Shown here: positions 1 through 8,659 of the stretch, piece by piece | How positions within the stretch are numbered: the first letter of the stretch is position 1 | How the letters are laid out: every line of letters starts with the position of its first letter | Assembly: GCF_023920225.1 (NCBI RefSeq) | Contig: NZ_CP092588.1 | Coordinates: 1,054,001 to 1,118,000, forward strand | Origin: Vibrio gazogenes | GTDB taxonomy: Bacteria; Pseudomonadota; Gammaproteobacteria; Enterobacterales; Vibrionaceae | Reading direction: 5' to 3' | DNA length: 64,000 nucleotides | Made by a program: the position numbers and the translations under genes | Notes under the pieces: model-generated | Told to the model about the DNA's origin: nothing | What the model saw: the letters and a program-made list of their open reading frames with translations, nothing else | Databases searched by the model: none

Positions 1-2700
1 ACCATGACATCACCATGTGTCGCAATGGTCAGATGCCCGGCTTTCGCCGTCAGGCTGCCGCCGGTATTGTCGAAGGTGCTATTGCGGGTTTGGTTACTAT
101 CTTTGGCAACCAACAGATTATCGCCGGCAAACACGCCGCCATGATTGCTCAGGTTATCAGTCAACAAACTGGCATTGTGATTGGCTGATATCGCACCGCT
201 ATTGCTAAGCTGATTTGCTACATTCAGCGTCATATCACTAAGGGCGGCCAGTGTACCGCTGTTATCCAGCGCATCCGCCGTTAAACCGAGAGCACTCAAA
301 GACTGAAGCTGACCGGCATTCGTCACCGACTGGGCTTTCACCGTGGTGGCCTGACCGGAAATCAAACCCTCGGTCTGATTGGTCAAATCCGTGTTGATCG
401 TCAGTTGATTATGACCCTGTGCCAACAGCTCACCGCTGTTGGTCAATGTATCGGCCGTTACAATCAGATCAGACTCTGTTTGTTCAGCCGTTCGCTGTTC
501 AGGTGTCATTATGGCCCCATCACCTGCCGACACCCGCCCTTGGTTATCAATCTGCGCTGCACTCAGCTTAATATTTTCCCCTGCAAGAACAGTCCCGCTC
601 CCACGATTTAGCAACCTATCTGTGACCGTCAGATCAACATCATTGAATGCGACGAGTGTCCCGCTGTTATCCAGTGCATCCGCTGTTAAACCGAGGTCAC
701 TCAAAGACTGAAGTTGACTAGTATTCGTCACAGACTGAGTCGTCACGGTGGTGCTCTGACCGGAGACCAAACCGTGGTTGGTCAAGGCATGATCCAGTAT
801 CAGCGAGGTTTCGTCTTGTGCGGAGACTTCCCCATCATTGGTCAGACTATTGGCATGTAAGATTAAGTCCTGTCCGGCCATCCAACGTTTTCCTGCACTG
901 ACCATCACATCACCATGCGTCGCAACGGTGAGATGCCCGGCTTTCGCCATCAGGCTACCATCGGTATTGTCGAAGGTGCGATTGCGGGTTTGATCGCTAT
1001 CTTTGGCAATCAACAGGTTATTGCCAGCAAATACACGCCCATTGTTGGTCAGATTGTCAGTCAGCAGACTGGCATTGTGATTCGCTGATACGGTGCCGCT
1101 GTTACTGAGCCGGTTTACCACATTCAGCGTCATATCACTAAGGGCAGCCAGTGTGCCGCTGTTATCCAGTGCATCCGCTGTTAAACCGAGAGCACTCAAA
1201 GACTGAAGCTGCCCGAGGTTGATTACCGAAAGAGCTTTCACAGTGGTGAGCTGGCCGGAAATCAAACCCTCGGTCTGATTGGTCAAATTCGTGTTGAGCG
1301 TCAGTTGATTATTGCCCTGTGCAAACAGCTCACCGCTGTTGGTCAAGGTATCGGCCGTTACAATCAGATCAGACTCGGTTTGTTCAGCCGTTTGCTGTTC
1401 AGGTGTCATTATGGCTCCATCACCTGCCGACACCCGCCCTCGGTTATCAATCAGCGCTGCACTCAGCTTAACATTTTCCCCTGCAAGAACAGTCCCACTC
1501 CCGAGGTTCAGCAACCTATCTGTGACCGTCAGATCGACATCATTGAATGCGACGAGTGTCCCGCTGTTATTCAGTGCATCCGTCGTCAAACCGAAATCGG
1601 TCAGCGACTGCATCTGCCCGGTATTGGTGACTGACTGCGCTGCGAGCGTCGTCTTCTGACCGGAGACTAAACCATGGTTGGTCAAAGCATTATCCAGCGT
1701 CAGTGCCGTATTGTTTTGCGCAGACACCTTTCCGTCGTTAGTCAGACTGTTGGCATGTACGGTCAGATCCTGCCCGGCAACCCAATGCTGCCCGGCGCTG
1801 ACCATCACATCACCATGTGTCGCAATGGTGAGATGACCACCTTTGGCATCGAGACGACCATCCGTATTATCGAAGGTGCGATTACGGGTTTGATCGCTAT
1901 CTTTGGCGATCAGCAGGTCATTGCCGGCAAACACGCGGCCATGATTGCTCAGGTTATCGGTCAACAGACTGGCATCGTGATCCGCTGATACGGTGCCACT
2001 GTTGCTGAGCCGATCTGCCACATTCAGCGTCATATCACTGAGGGCAGCCAGTGTGCCGCTGTTATCTAGTGCATCCGCTGTTAAACCGAGGTCACTCAAA
2101 GACTGAAACTGACCGGCATTCGTCACCGACTGGGCTTTCACGATCGTAGCCTGACCGGAAATCAAACCACCGGTTTGATTGGTCAAATCTGCGTTGATCG
2201 TCAGTTGATTGTTGCCTTGTGCCAGCAATTGACCGCTGTTGGTCAACGTATCGGCTGTCACGGTCAAATCGGCATCGAATCCGGTTGCCGATTGCTTCGC
2301 TGTCATAATCGCCTGATCGCCTGCCGAAACTCGCCCTTGGTTATCAATACGCCCTGCATTCAATACAATATGGTTGCCGGCAAGAATCGCATTGCGATTA
2401 GTCAGGTCGTGCGTGATATGCAGCGTGACATGATCGAATGCAGCCAAGACACCACTGTTCTCGAACGATTCAGCCGTTAACCCCAAATCACTTAAAGACT
2501 GCAACTGTCCCTGATTGTCCACAGTGTGAGCATTGAGGGTCGTTGCCTGACCGGAAATCAAACCTGTGTCCCGGTTCAACACATGTTGATCCAGCGTGAG
2601 GTCGGTTCGATGGGTCGCAGCCAGCTCTCCGCCATTATCCAGTTGATTGCCGTCCAGCCGGAGATCATGCCCCGCAATGATATGACCGCTGTCTTGTTGG
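1..2700 (-). repeat. Tandem ~900-bp (300-residue) repeat units inside tpsA
   Basis: The motif ACATCACCATGTGTCGCAAT occurs at about 12, and with one to a few changes at 912 and 1812, a spacing of exactly 900 bp. The intervening sequence also aligns nearly base for base between units, so this is a DNA-level tandem duplication rather than only protein-level repetition. More divergent copies of the same block start near 2710 and 3210. The leftmost unit continues out of the window. Confidence 0.85.
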
Positions 2701-5660
2701 ATGACGGTGTCTGCGGCGATGTCAATATCACCATTGCGAGCTTCAAACCGACCCGCATTGTTCAGGCTGTCACTACGGTTTTGCTGTTGATCGGCAGCGA
2801 CCAACAGATGCTCACCGGCATAGACGGTGCCCTGATTATCCACCTGACTCGCCAGCAGGCTGGTATCACGAACAGCCGATATCATTCCTGTATTGGATAG
2901 CTGATCGTTGACGCTCAACGTGGTGTTCAGCGCGGTTAACGTCCCGCTGTTTTCCAGCGATGAGACGCTCAACCCTAAATTCCCCAGCGCCTGAAGTTGC
3001 CCGTAATTGTTCACAGATTGGGTGTCAATGCTGGTGGTCTGACCGGAAATCAGTGCATCCGTTTGGTTCGTCAGTCCGGCATGTGCGGTTGTGACACCGT
3101 CGAGTATCAGACGGGTATTGTCTTGAGCGGTAATTTCCCCGCGATTGTTTAGTGTTGCCGCAGTGACCGTGAGATTTTTACCGGCAAAGAGATGTTGACC
3201 GGCGCTGACTTGGAGATCCCCATGGGTTGCAATGGTGAGATTGCCTGACTCAGCATTGAGGCTACCGTCGGTATTGTCGAACGTGGTATTGCGGGTTTGA
3301 TTGATATCTTTAGCAATCAGCAGGTTATCGCTGGCAACAACGTGGCCGCTATTGGTCAAGTTGTCCGTGAGTAAACGGACATCATGTGCTGCCGAAACTA
3401 TGCCGCGATTGGTTAAATGATTGGTAACGTTCAGCGTTGCATCATGACGTGCCGCGAGTGTCCCGCTATTACTGAGTGCATCCGCGGTCATCCCTAAATC
3501 GGTCAGCGCCTGTAACTGCCCGGCATTATTCACCGAACCTGCCTGTACGGTGGTCACCTGTCCGGAAATCAGACCGTTGGCCTGATTATCCAGTTGACCG
3601 GCCACAGTCACGTTTGTGTCCTGCTGCGCCGACAGCTCACCGCTGTTGGTCACCGCTCCGCCATCAATAACGAGCTGCTGACCGGATGTCAACGTGCCAC
3701 GGTTGGTGAGCTGAGTTTGTGCCGTCAAATGAGTATTGCCGACAGACGATACATGCCCCTCGTTATTGAGCGTGTGTCCCGTTAACGTAACATCCTGACC
3801 GGACTGCATCTTGCCACGCTGAGTCAACGTCCCGACCGTCGCCTGTAATGAGCCTTGCGTGACCAACTGACTTTGCTCACGGGTCTGCATGTCGTTAACA
3901 ACGGTCAGGCCGGTATCACCGCCTGACTGGAGTGTGCCGTTCAGGGTCAATTGATCAGCATGAATCCCGACACTCGTATTCGCAGCACTGTCCCCTGACA
4001 AGGTGACTGACCCACCAGTGATATCCAGTGCCTGTCCTGCCTGTAACGTGCCACTTTCCTGTGTCAGCCGTTGGGCCTTCACGTGTAGATTTTGCGCTGC
4101 AACGTGACCTTTTAAGGTCGCATCCGTCGCATCGATGTTCATGTCACCGCCCGTCGTCAACTTGCCTTGCTGGTTAAGCGTGCCCGCCGTCACAGTCAGT
4201 TGCTCTGCTGCACTCACCTCACTGTGCTCACCAGTGGTCAGCGCCTGATCGGCCTGCACCGCCAGCGTTTGGGCGGTGAGATGCGTATCCAATGCCAGAC
4301 GATCACTATCCATTGTGATAGCGGAGGCCGTCATATGACCATCACCGACCAGACTCGCGTCTGTTCCCTTCACGCTCAGTTGATGCGTGGCAGCAACCGT
4401 ACCGCGGTTATCGAGTTTGCGAAGCTGATTCAGCGTCATATCCTGACCATACATCAGGCTGTCTTGGTCTACGGTGGCATGACGCACCGCCGTTGTCAGT
4501 TGCTGATTGGCGATCAGGTTGCTCGCGTTGATGTTCAAATCATTACTCTGCACATCAACCATGCCGCCCGTCAGCCGGTTACCGTCAGCATCAACACCGG
4601 CTTCAACCAAACTCTGATTGAGTGTCACCGCATCGGCGGCAGTCACCGAGATGCTTTGACCGGCGGCTAATGTGTCACTCTCGGCATGCACGGTCTGTCC
4701 TGCGACTGTAACCGTCTGCCCGGCATACTGACTCCCTTTCAATGTCACATCAGACTGACTGCTGACTGTCAGGTCGGTGTGGGCACTGGATTTGCCAAGC
4801 GTAATCTGTCCGTCTGCGCTAATCTGGATCTCGCCCTGACTTGCCGACAGGTTGCCGACATTCACCCCGACTCCGGCATCGGTTGCTACCAGTGCAATCC
4901 GCCCGGCATACATACCTCCCAGATTGGAAGAATCGATAGCTAACTCAGGCGCAGTGTCTTTATCTTCAGGTGTGGTGGCCGTGACTTGATTACTCTGATA
5001 ACTGACCCGGTTCTTCCCGGTAACGACACTCAGGTCATTGGCATGGATTTCTGCATTGAGCTCTGCCGTGCGGCTGATAATGTCAAAATAGCTTTGATGG
5101 GTGGCATCAAGCCCGAGCCCTTCAATGCTGACACTACCCTGAGACACATCAAACCCGGTGACATTACCATTGTCGATCAACGGGTTACCGGTCGATAAGG
5201 TCACCCGAGGCGTATTGATAAAACCACAACCATTACAGGTGATCCCGTACGGGTTGGTTAAAATGACATTGGCACTCTGACCGAACACTTCGGTATAGCC
5301 CTGTAACTGACTGCGGCTCGCCCCCGTGACTTCGTTAAGGATTACCGTTGCGGCCTGACCATGCAGATTGGGGTTATTTTGCAGATAACCACCCAGCTGT
5401 GACTGCGCCACTTGTTGGGTTGAGTTGTTAAGAATCAAACCCGACGGATCCACATTAAACTGCTGGTACTGGTTGTGTGATAAACCGTTGGCATTGGGCG
5501 TGGCGATATTCACCACTTCAACCCCATTACCAGTATGATTCACCGAGGTATTGTGCTGACTATTGTCCACAATCACATTGGCCAACAACGGCTGAATATT
5601 GAATGTCCAGCAGATAAAGTAGACCAGCGAGCGCTGCCAGAAAGTGACGGGTTTTATCAT
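1..5660 (-). CDS. TpsA family exoprotein (filamentous haemagglutinin/CdiA-like), N-terminal part, runs off window
   Basis: Large secreted TpsA-type adhesin or contact-dependent toxin carrier; only the first ~1886 codons are inside the window. The minus-strand frame from the ATG at 5660 begins with a basic/hydrophobic signal peptide (about residues 1-28, ending QPLLA), followed by the TPS secretion domain with the conserved NPYG at residues 136-139 and CNGC at 142-145. Downstream come many haemagglutinin-type repeats rich in N-G-x-L/I and D-x-D-L-T-V patterns. I translated the N-terminus and several internal stretches and found no stop. It starts 37 bp after the tpsB stop, so the two form an operon and TpsB should export it. 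Whether it ends in a CDI toxin or a plain adhesin cannot be told because the C-terminus is outside. The rightward ORFs over this span are antisense shadows. Confidence 0.9.
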   Translation of the reverse strand, partial: MIKPVTFWQRSLVYFICWTFNIQPLLANVIVDNSQHNTSVNHTGNGVEVVNIATPNANGLSHNQYQQFNVDPSGLILNNSTQQVAQSQLGGYLQNNPNLHGQAATVILNEVTGASRSQLQGYTEVFGQSANVILTNPYGITCNGCGFINTPRVTLSTGNPLIDNGNVTGFDVSQGSVSIEGLGLDATHQSYFDIISRTAELNAEIHANDLSVVTGKNRVSYQSNQVTATTPEDKDTAPELAIDSSNLGGMYAGRIALVATDAGVGVNVGNLSASQGEIQISADGQITLGKSSAHTDLTVSSQSDVTLKGSQYAGQTVTVAGQTVHAESDTLAAGQSISVTAADAVTLNQSLVEAGVDADGNRLTGGMVDVQSNDLNINASNLIANQQLTTAVRHATVDQDSLMYGQDMTLNQLRKLDNRGTVAATHQLSVKGTDASLVGDGHMTASAITMDSDRLALDTHLTAQTLAVQADQALTTGEHSEVSAAEQLTVTAGTLNQQGKLTTGGDMNIDATDATLKGHVAAQNLHVKAQRLTQESGTLQAGQALDITGGSVTLSGDSAANTSVGIHADQLTLNGTLQSGGDTGLTVVNDMQTREQSQLVTQGSLQATVGTLTQRGKMQSGQDVTLTGHTLNNEGHVSSVGNTHLTAQTQLTNRGTLTSGQQLVIDGGAVTNSGELSAQQDTNVTVAGQLDNQANGLISGQVTTVQAGSVNNAGQLQALTDLGMTADALSNSGTLAARHDATLNVTNHLTNRGIVSAAHDVRLLTDNLTNSGHVVASDNLLIAKDINQTRNTTFDNTDGSLNAESGNLTIATHGDLQVSAGQHLFAGKNLTVTAATLNNRGEITAQDNTRLILDGVTTAHAGLTNQTDALISGQTTSIDTQSVNNYGQLQALGNLGLSVSSLENSGTLTALNTTLSVNDQLSNTGMISAVRDTSLLASQVDNQGTVYAGEHLLVAADQQQNRSDSLNNAGRFEARNGDIDIAADTVIQQDSGHIIAGHDLRLDGNQLDNGGELAATHRTDLTLDQHVLNRDTGLISGQATTLNAHTVDNQGQLQSLSDLGLTAESFENSGVLAAFDHVTLHITHDLTNRNAILAGNHIVLNAGRIDNQGRVSAGDQAIMTAKQSATGFDADLTVTADTLTNSGQLLAQGNNQLTINADLTNQTGGLISGQATIVKAQSVTNAGQFQSLSDLGLTADALDNSGTLAALSDMTLNVADRLSNSGTVSADHDASLLTDNLSNHGRVFAGNDLLIAKDSDQTRNRTFDNTDGRLDAKGGHLTIATHGDVMVSAGQHWVAGQDLTVHANSLTNDGKVSAQNNTALTLDNALTNHGLVSGQKTTLAAQSVTNTGQMQSLTDFGLTTDALNNSGTLVAFNDVDLTVTDRLLNLGSGTVLAGENVKLSAALIDNRGRVSAGDGAIMTPEQQTAEQTESDLIVTADTLTNSGELFAQGNNQLTLNTNLTNQTEGLISGQLTTVKALSVINLGQLQSLSALGLTADALDNSGTLAALSDMTLNVVNRLSNSGTVSANHNASLLTDNLTNNGRVFAGNNLLIAKDSDQTRNRTFDNTDGSLMAKAGHLTVATHGDVMVSAGKRWMAGQDLILHANSLTNDGEVSAQDETSLILDHALTNHGLVSGQSTTVTTQSVTNTSQLQSLSDLGLTADALDNSGTLVAFNDVDLTVTDRLLNRGSGTVLAGENIKLSAAQIDNQGRVSAGDGAIMTPEQRTAEQTESDLIVTADTLTNSGELLAQGHNQLTINTDLTNQTEGLISGQATTVKAQSVTNAGQLQSLSALGLTADALDNSGTLAALSDMTLNVANQLSNSGAISANHNASLLTDNLSNHGGVFAGDNLLVAKDSNQTRNSTFDNTGGSLTAKAGHLTIATHGDVM

Positions 5661-5697
5661 GTTTTTTGACCTTAACCTAGCTTTATACCTGAGCGGC

Positions 5698-7386
5698 TTA
5701 AATTGCGATATTCAAACGGTAATTAACGATATAGTGATCCGCATCCAGCGCACCGGGAGCATCCAGTGGCATGCCGATAGCAAGACTGCTACTGACCCGG
5801 CGGCTACGGGTCTGAATCCCGAGACTGCTACCCATCAGCGAGCCGCGCTCCAGCGCATCATTTTTATCCCGGACAATTGAACCGGTATCGACCGCCCACA
5901 GCGCACTGACCTGACCGATATACGGGAGTGTGCCCAGCGGATAACTGAGATCATTGCGCCAGTAATATCCTTCATCTCCGCTGATCGAGACATCTTTAAA
6001 CCCACGCACCGAATACTCCCCCCCGATGCTCAACCGCTGGCTGCTATAAAGTGTGTCATTGCTCCACTGGGCAAACAGGGTACTGGTGAACACCGGTCCG
6101 GACTGAAACGGCTGGGTATAACTGGCGGTGAGTGTCCCTTTACGAAACTGAGCCTTGGGGAAACCCGGTTGATTGCGCTCACCGCCAAACAGATCAGAGC
6201 CCATGGTCAGTCGCGGTGAAACGGTTAGAAATCCTGAGCCAAGCCGGGTACTGTAATCGAGGCCCACATAAGCCGATGACAGGTTGCGTGAGCTGGAAAC
6301 AATCAGGCTGTCCATCAAATAGTTCTTTTCCCGGCGGTGGTTCAGGCCCATCGTGACAAACGATTTACTCTGTGCATCGCGCGTAATCAGTCGCTTGAGG
6401 GTTACATCATGGCTGTTGGTTTTTCCTGAGGTGCCAAACACAAAGTCATTGCTGACAAAGCCGCTTTCGTAACTGCTGTAGGCGGTGCGATAGTTGGCGT
6501 TCCAGCGCCCGTAGGGAATATCCAAACTCAGGCTGAGACTTTCCGAGGCATGGCCGGTCGGCGGATCGAGACTCCGGCTACCGGATAATGACCACTGATC
6601 GAGTGCATCAATGATATTTTCGGCATTCAGGGCATAACGAAACTGGGTTTCTCCGGTAGACTTCTGACCGGAGTTTTCCACACCGAACGATGTATTTCCC
6701 CAAAATCGTGTTTCACTCCGAATATCAACAATACTGTATCCCTGTTTACTGCCCGGTCTGATTTTAATTTGGGCATTATAACGGGACAAACGGTTGATTT
6801 GATCAAGGCCTTGCTCGATCTCACGCAGGTTAAATATATGATCAATTAATCCCGGGAAAGCATTATTCAGAAATCCTTCCGTCCGACCATTAAATTTCAG
6901 TGCTTCCAGTTTACCTTCCAGAATCACAATTTTTAATTCACCGCTGGTTAAATCCTGAGGCACTAAATAAGCCCGCGAAGTGACATACCCGGCACTGATA
7001 TATTGGTTGGTAATCGTCCGCAGGTATTCATTAATTTGAGGTAATCCCAGACAACCCGGTTTGAAATCAATCCAGGCCAGAATTTGTTGGTGAGAAAATA
7101 GCGTATTACCAGAAAAAACAATCTGTTGTATAGGAAAACATTGCTGAGTCCGCGTCGTCTCCGAAGGTGGCAGGGTCGGCAATTCACTTAGCTGTTGAAC
7201 GGACTGTTTCGCTTGTTCTATCTCTTGCAGACGCTGTCGCTGCTCCTGCTCAATACTCGCCTGAGTCGCAGGAGAAATCGGTGCCATACCATTATGGCTA
7301 TAGGCATAAAAAGAAATGAAATAACTACAGCCAGCAAGAAATAAATATTTAGACAGCGCCAAGCGCTGAAAATAACGTCTTCGCAT
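5698..7386 (-). CDS. TpsB outer-membrane transporter (ShlB/FhaC/HecB family)
   Basis: Outer-membrane two-partner-secretion pore that exports the adjacent TpsA protein. The 562 residues match the family length. A hydrophobic N-terminus (about 12-30) precedes a QQ-rich linker, then a POTRA-like domain (about 83-165, with IVFSGNTLF and the IVILEGKLE strand) and a ShlB-type beta-barrel. The conserved VRGF motif of the barrel lumen loop is at residues 460-463, and the protein ends in an alternating aromatic/hydrophobic barrel strand (NYRLNIAI). It is the first gene of the tpsBA operon. The ATG at 7386 has no strong Shine-Dalgarno sequence, so the start is the least certain part. A GATCCC-N6-GGGATC hairpin lies at 7413-7430 in the 5' leader. 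Confidence 0.93.
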   Translation of the reverse strand: MRRRYFQRLALSKYLFLAGCSYFISFYAYSHNGMAPISPATQASIEQEQRQRLQEIEQAKQSVQQLSELPTLPPSETTRTQQCFPIQQIVFSGNTLFSHQQILAWIDFKPGCLGLPQINEYLRTITNQYISAGYVTSRAYLVPQDLTSGELKIVILEGKLEALKFNGRTEGFLNNAFPGLIDHIFNLREIEQGLDQINRLSRYNAQIKIRPGSKQGYSIVDIRSETRFWGNTSFGVENSGQKSTGETQFRYALNAENIIDALDQWSLSGSRSLDPPTGHASESLSLSLDIPYGRWNANYRTAYSSYESGFVSNDFVFGTSGKTNSHDVTLKRLITRDAQSKSFVTMGLNHRREKNYLMDSLIVSSSRNLSSAYVGLDYSTRLGSGFLTVSPRLTMGSDLFGGERNQPGFPKAQFRKGTLTASYTQPFQSGPVFTSTLFAQWSNDTLYSSQRLSIGGEYSVRGFKDVSISGDEGYYWRNDLSYPLGTLPYIGQVSALWAVDTGSIVRDKNDALERGSLMGSSLGIQTRSRRVSSSLAIGMPLDAPGALDADHYIVNYRLNIAI

Positions 7387-7751
7387 TCAGGGAACAACCT
7401 AGCATTAAATATGATCCCAATAAGGGGATCTATTGTTTTTTTTATTGGCACGGATATTAGGTTACAAAAACATCAATAGCAATATTATTCTCAAATTTGA
7501 TACATTATTTTTATTAAAAAATATTGATTATTTATCCGTAGTCAAAATTCAAAACACAATAAAGGCAATTAATTTCATATTTAAATCAAATCAATATTTG
7601 ATGATTTATAATGAAATGTCATAAGCCAGATTTCAGGATATTAATGCCAATTCTTAAAGGATGACCGGATTGAGAGCGGCTCCGCGACCTGCTGACAGGT
7701 CGCGGAATAGGGTTGATAAAGAGGGAATGTTCAGATGTGGATCATAAAGAG
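7387..7751. other. AT-rich upstream region of tpsB; no gene
   Basis: From 7430 to 7640 the DNA is very AT-rich with A/T tracts, as in promoters silenced by H-NS-like proteins (inference). A 63-codon rightward ORF at 7433-7624 is low complexity and I do not consider it real. The right part carries the 7682-7705 hairpin. Confidence 0.6.
7682..7705 (-). terminator. Perfect 10-bp hairpin after the siderophore-island operon
   Basis: CCGCGACCTG and CAGGTCGCGG flank a 4-nt CTGA loop. It lies 47 bp beyond the stop of the gene ending at 7752, the last gene of the leftward receptor operon. There is no T-run, so it may be a weak or factor-dependent terminator or a 3'-end stabilising structure. Confidence 0.55.
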
Positions 7752-8159
7752 CTAAGACGCAGAGGATGATGGAGATTGCCCAGACAACAGCCCTTCGGCA
7801 ATCTCCATCGCTTCCTCGTGCGATGAAGCCGGAATCAACGGGTAACCCCAGAACTTGGCGAAAAGCACTGCAAACGCCTTGATGCCGAGGCGTTTGGCTT
7901 GACTGGGTTCGACCATAATCATGGCCTGAACCAGCGTGCGCAACTCAGCCTTGTGTTCTCTCATCCAGAATGCAGTCCGTCTCTTCTCTTCCGGTGAATG
8001 AGCATGGTCTTCAGCAGGTGGCGTATCGGTCAATAGCACAAAAGGTTCACCGCGCTTCAGATTGGCCTCGAATGCTGCGAAGTCTTTTTCGTGATCATGC
8101 CCCGGCTCATGCGAAAAACTCATCCAGACGAAGGGAAAGTTTGAGCTATTCATCGACAT
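7752..8159 (-). CDS. Conserved small protein of siderophore-receptor loci, paralogue of 12238-12630
   Basis: Function unknown. I place the start at the ATG at 8159, six bases after an AAAGGAG ribosome site; further ATGs at 8162 and 8153 are in frame. The ~135-residue soluble protein shares the pattern FP-x-VW-x-x-F near the N-terminus, FAAFEA, a central DHAHSPEEKRR-x-x-x-WM block, FAKFWGYPL and a C-terminal EEAMEIAE stretch with the protein at 12238-12630. The pair is clearly homologous. It is translationally coupled to the membrane protein before it (14-bp overlap) and is last in the receptor operon. The context suggests a role in iron or siderophore handling. The name of the family is not known to me. 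Confidence 0.85.
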   Translation of the reverse strand: MSMNSSNFPFVWMSFSHEPGHDHEKDFAAFEANLKRGEPFVLLTDTPPAEDHAHSPEEKRRTAFWMREHKAELRTLVQAMIMVEPSQAKRLGIKAFAVLFAKFWGYPLIPASSHEEAMEIAEGLLSGQSPSSSAS

Positions 8160-8601
8160 CATGTGCTCCTTTACTCTTGAGGTGACACCAGGTCGCCACA
8201 ATGGCGAACACGCCCGGCACAGTGATAAAGAAAACCGCGGAGAAGGCAACGTACCAGCCATCACGCATCCCGTCGGAAATCCCGCCGAGGGTATTGAGGG
8301 CAACCATCAGAGTCCCGAGGATCAGCGCAACCCACTGAGACTTCCGGGTGCCGATCAGTGCGAGCAACACCGTGATGATCCAACACCCATAAAATGTCGG
8401 AAACACCCACAGAACATCGGGCTCAAACGTTATCGTCGGCGTTGCGCCCTGTGCTCTCACAAAACCGTTGACGTAAAAGAACAGCTGGAAGGTGACAAAA
8501 AGTACAGCGCCGACACCGCTAGTCAGCCAGAACAGGGCAACCCGGTTTTGTTGATGGATGGTCGCAGGGCGACGCTGGTAGAGATTTGGTTGGGATGACA
8601 T
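8146..8601 (-). CDS. Small integral membrane protein next to the siderophore receptor
   Basis: About 151 residues from the ATG at 8601, which follows an AAGAGAGAAA stretch; an upstream in-frame start at 8640 has no ribosome site. Four hydrophobic helices are visible: FWLTSGVGAVLFVTFQLFFY, VFPTFYGCWIITVLLALIG, WVALILGTLMVALNTLGG and VAFSAVFFITVPGVFAIVAT. The tail is short and ends in HDVDE. It sits between the TonB receptor and the small paralogue and overlaps the latter, so the three are co-expressed. Small membrane proteins in siderophore loci often belong to uptake or siderophore release at the inner membrane, but the sequence does not show which, and I do not recognise the family. Confidence 0.85.
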   Translation of the reverse strand: MSSQPNLYQRRPATIHQQNRVALFWLTSGVGAVLFVTFQLFFYVNGFVRAQGATPTITFEPDVLWVFPTFYGCWIITVLLALIGTRKSQWVALILGTLMVALNTLGGISDGMRDGWYVAFSAVFFITVPGVFAIVATWCHLKSKGAHDVDE

Positions 8602-8659
8602 AATTTTCTCTCTTATCAGGTTAGGTATGCAAAAGAACAAATGTGTTATAGGAGGACAC

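Noticed and set aside
17..5198. Many rightward ORFs of 60-167 codons across 1-5200
   Set aside because: They are antisense to the tpsA frame, lack ribosome sites, and repeat with the 900-bp period; they are by-products of biased codon use in the repeats.
7433..7624. 63-codon rightward ORF upstream of tpsB
   Set aside because: AT-rich low-complexity translation without ribosome site.
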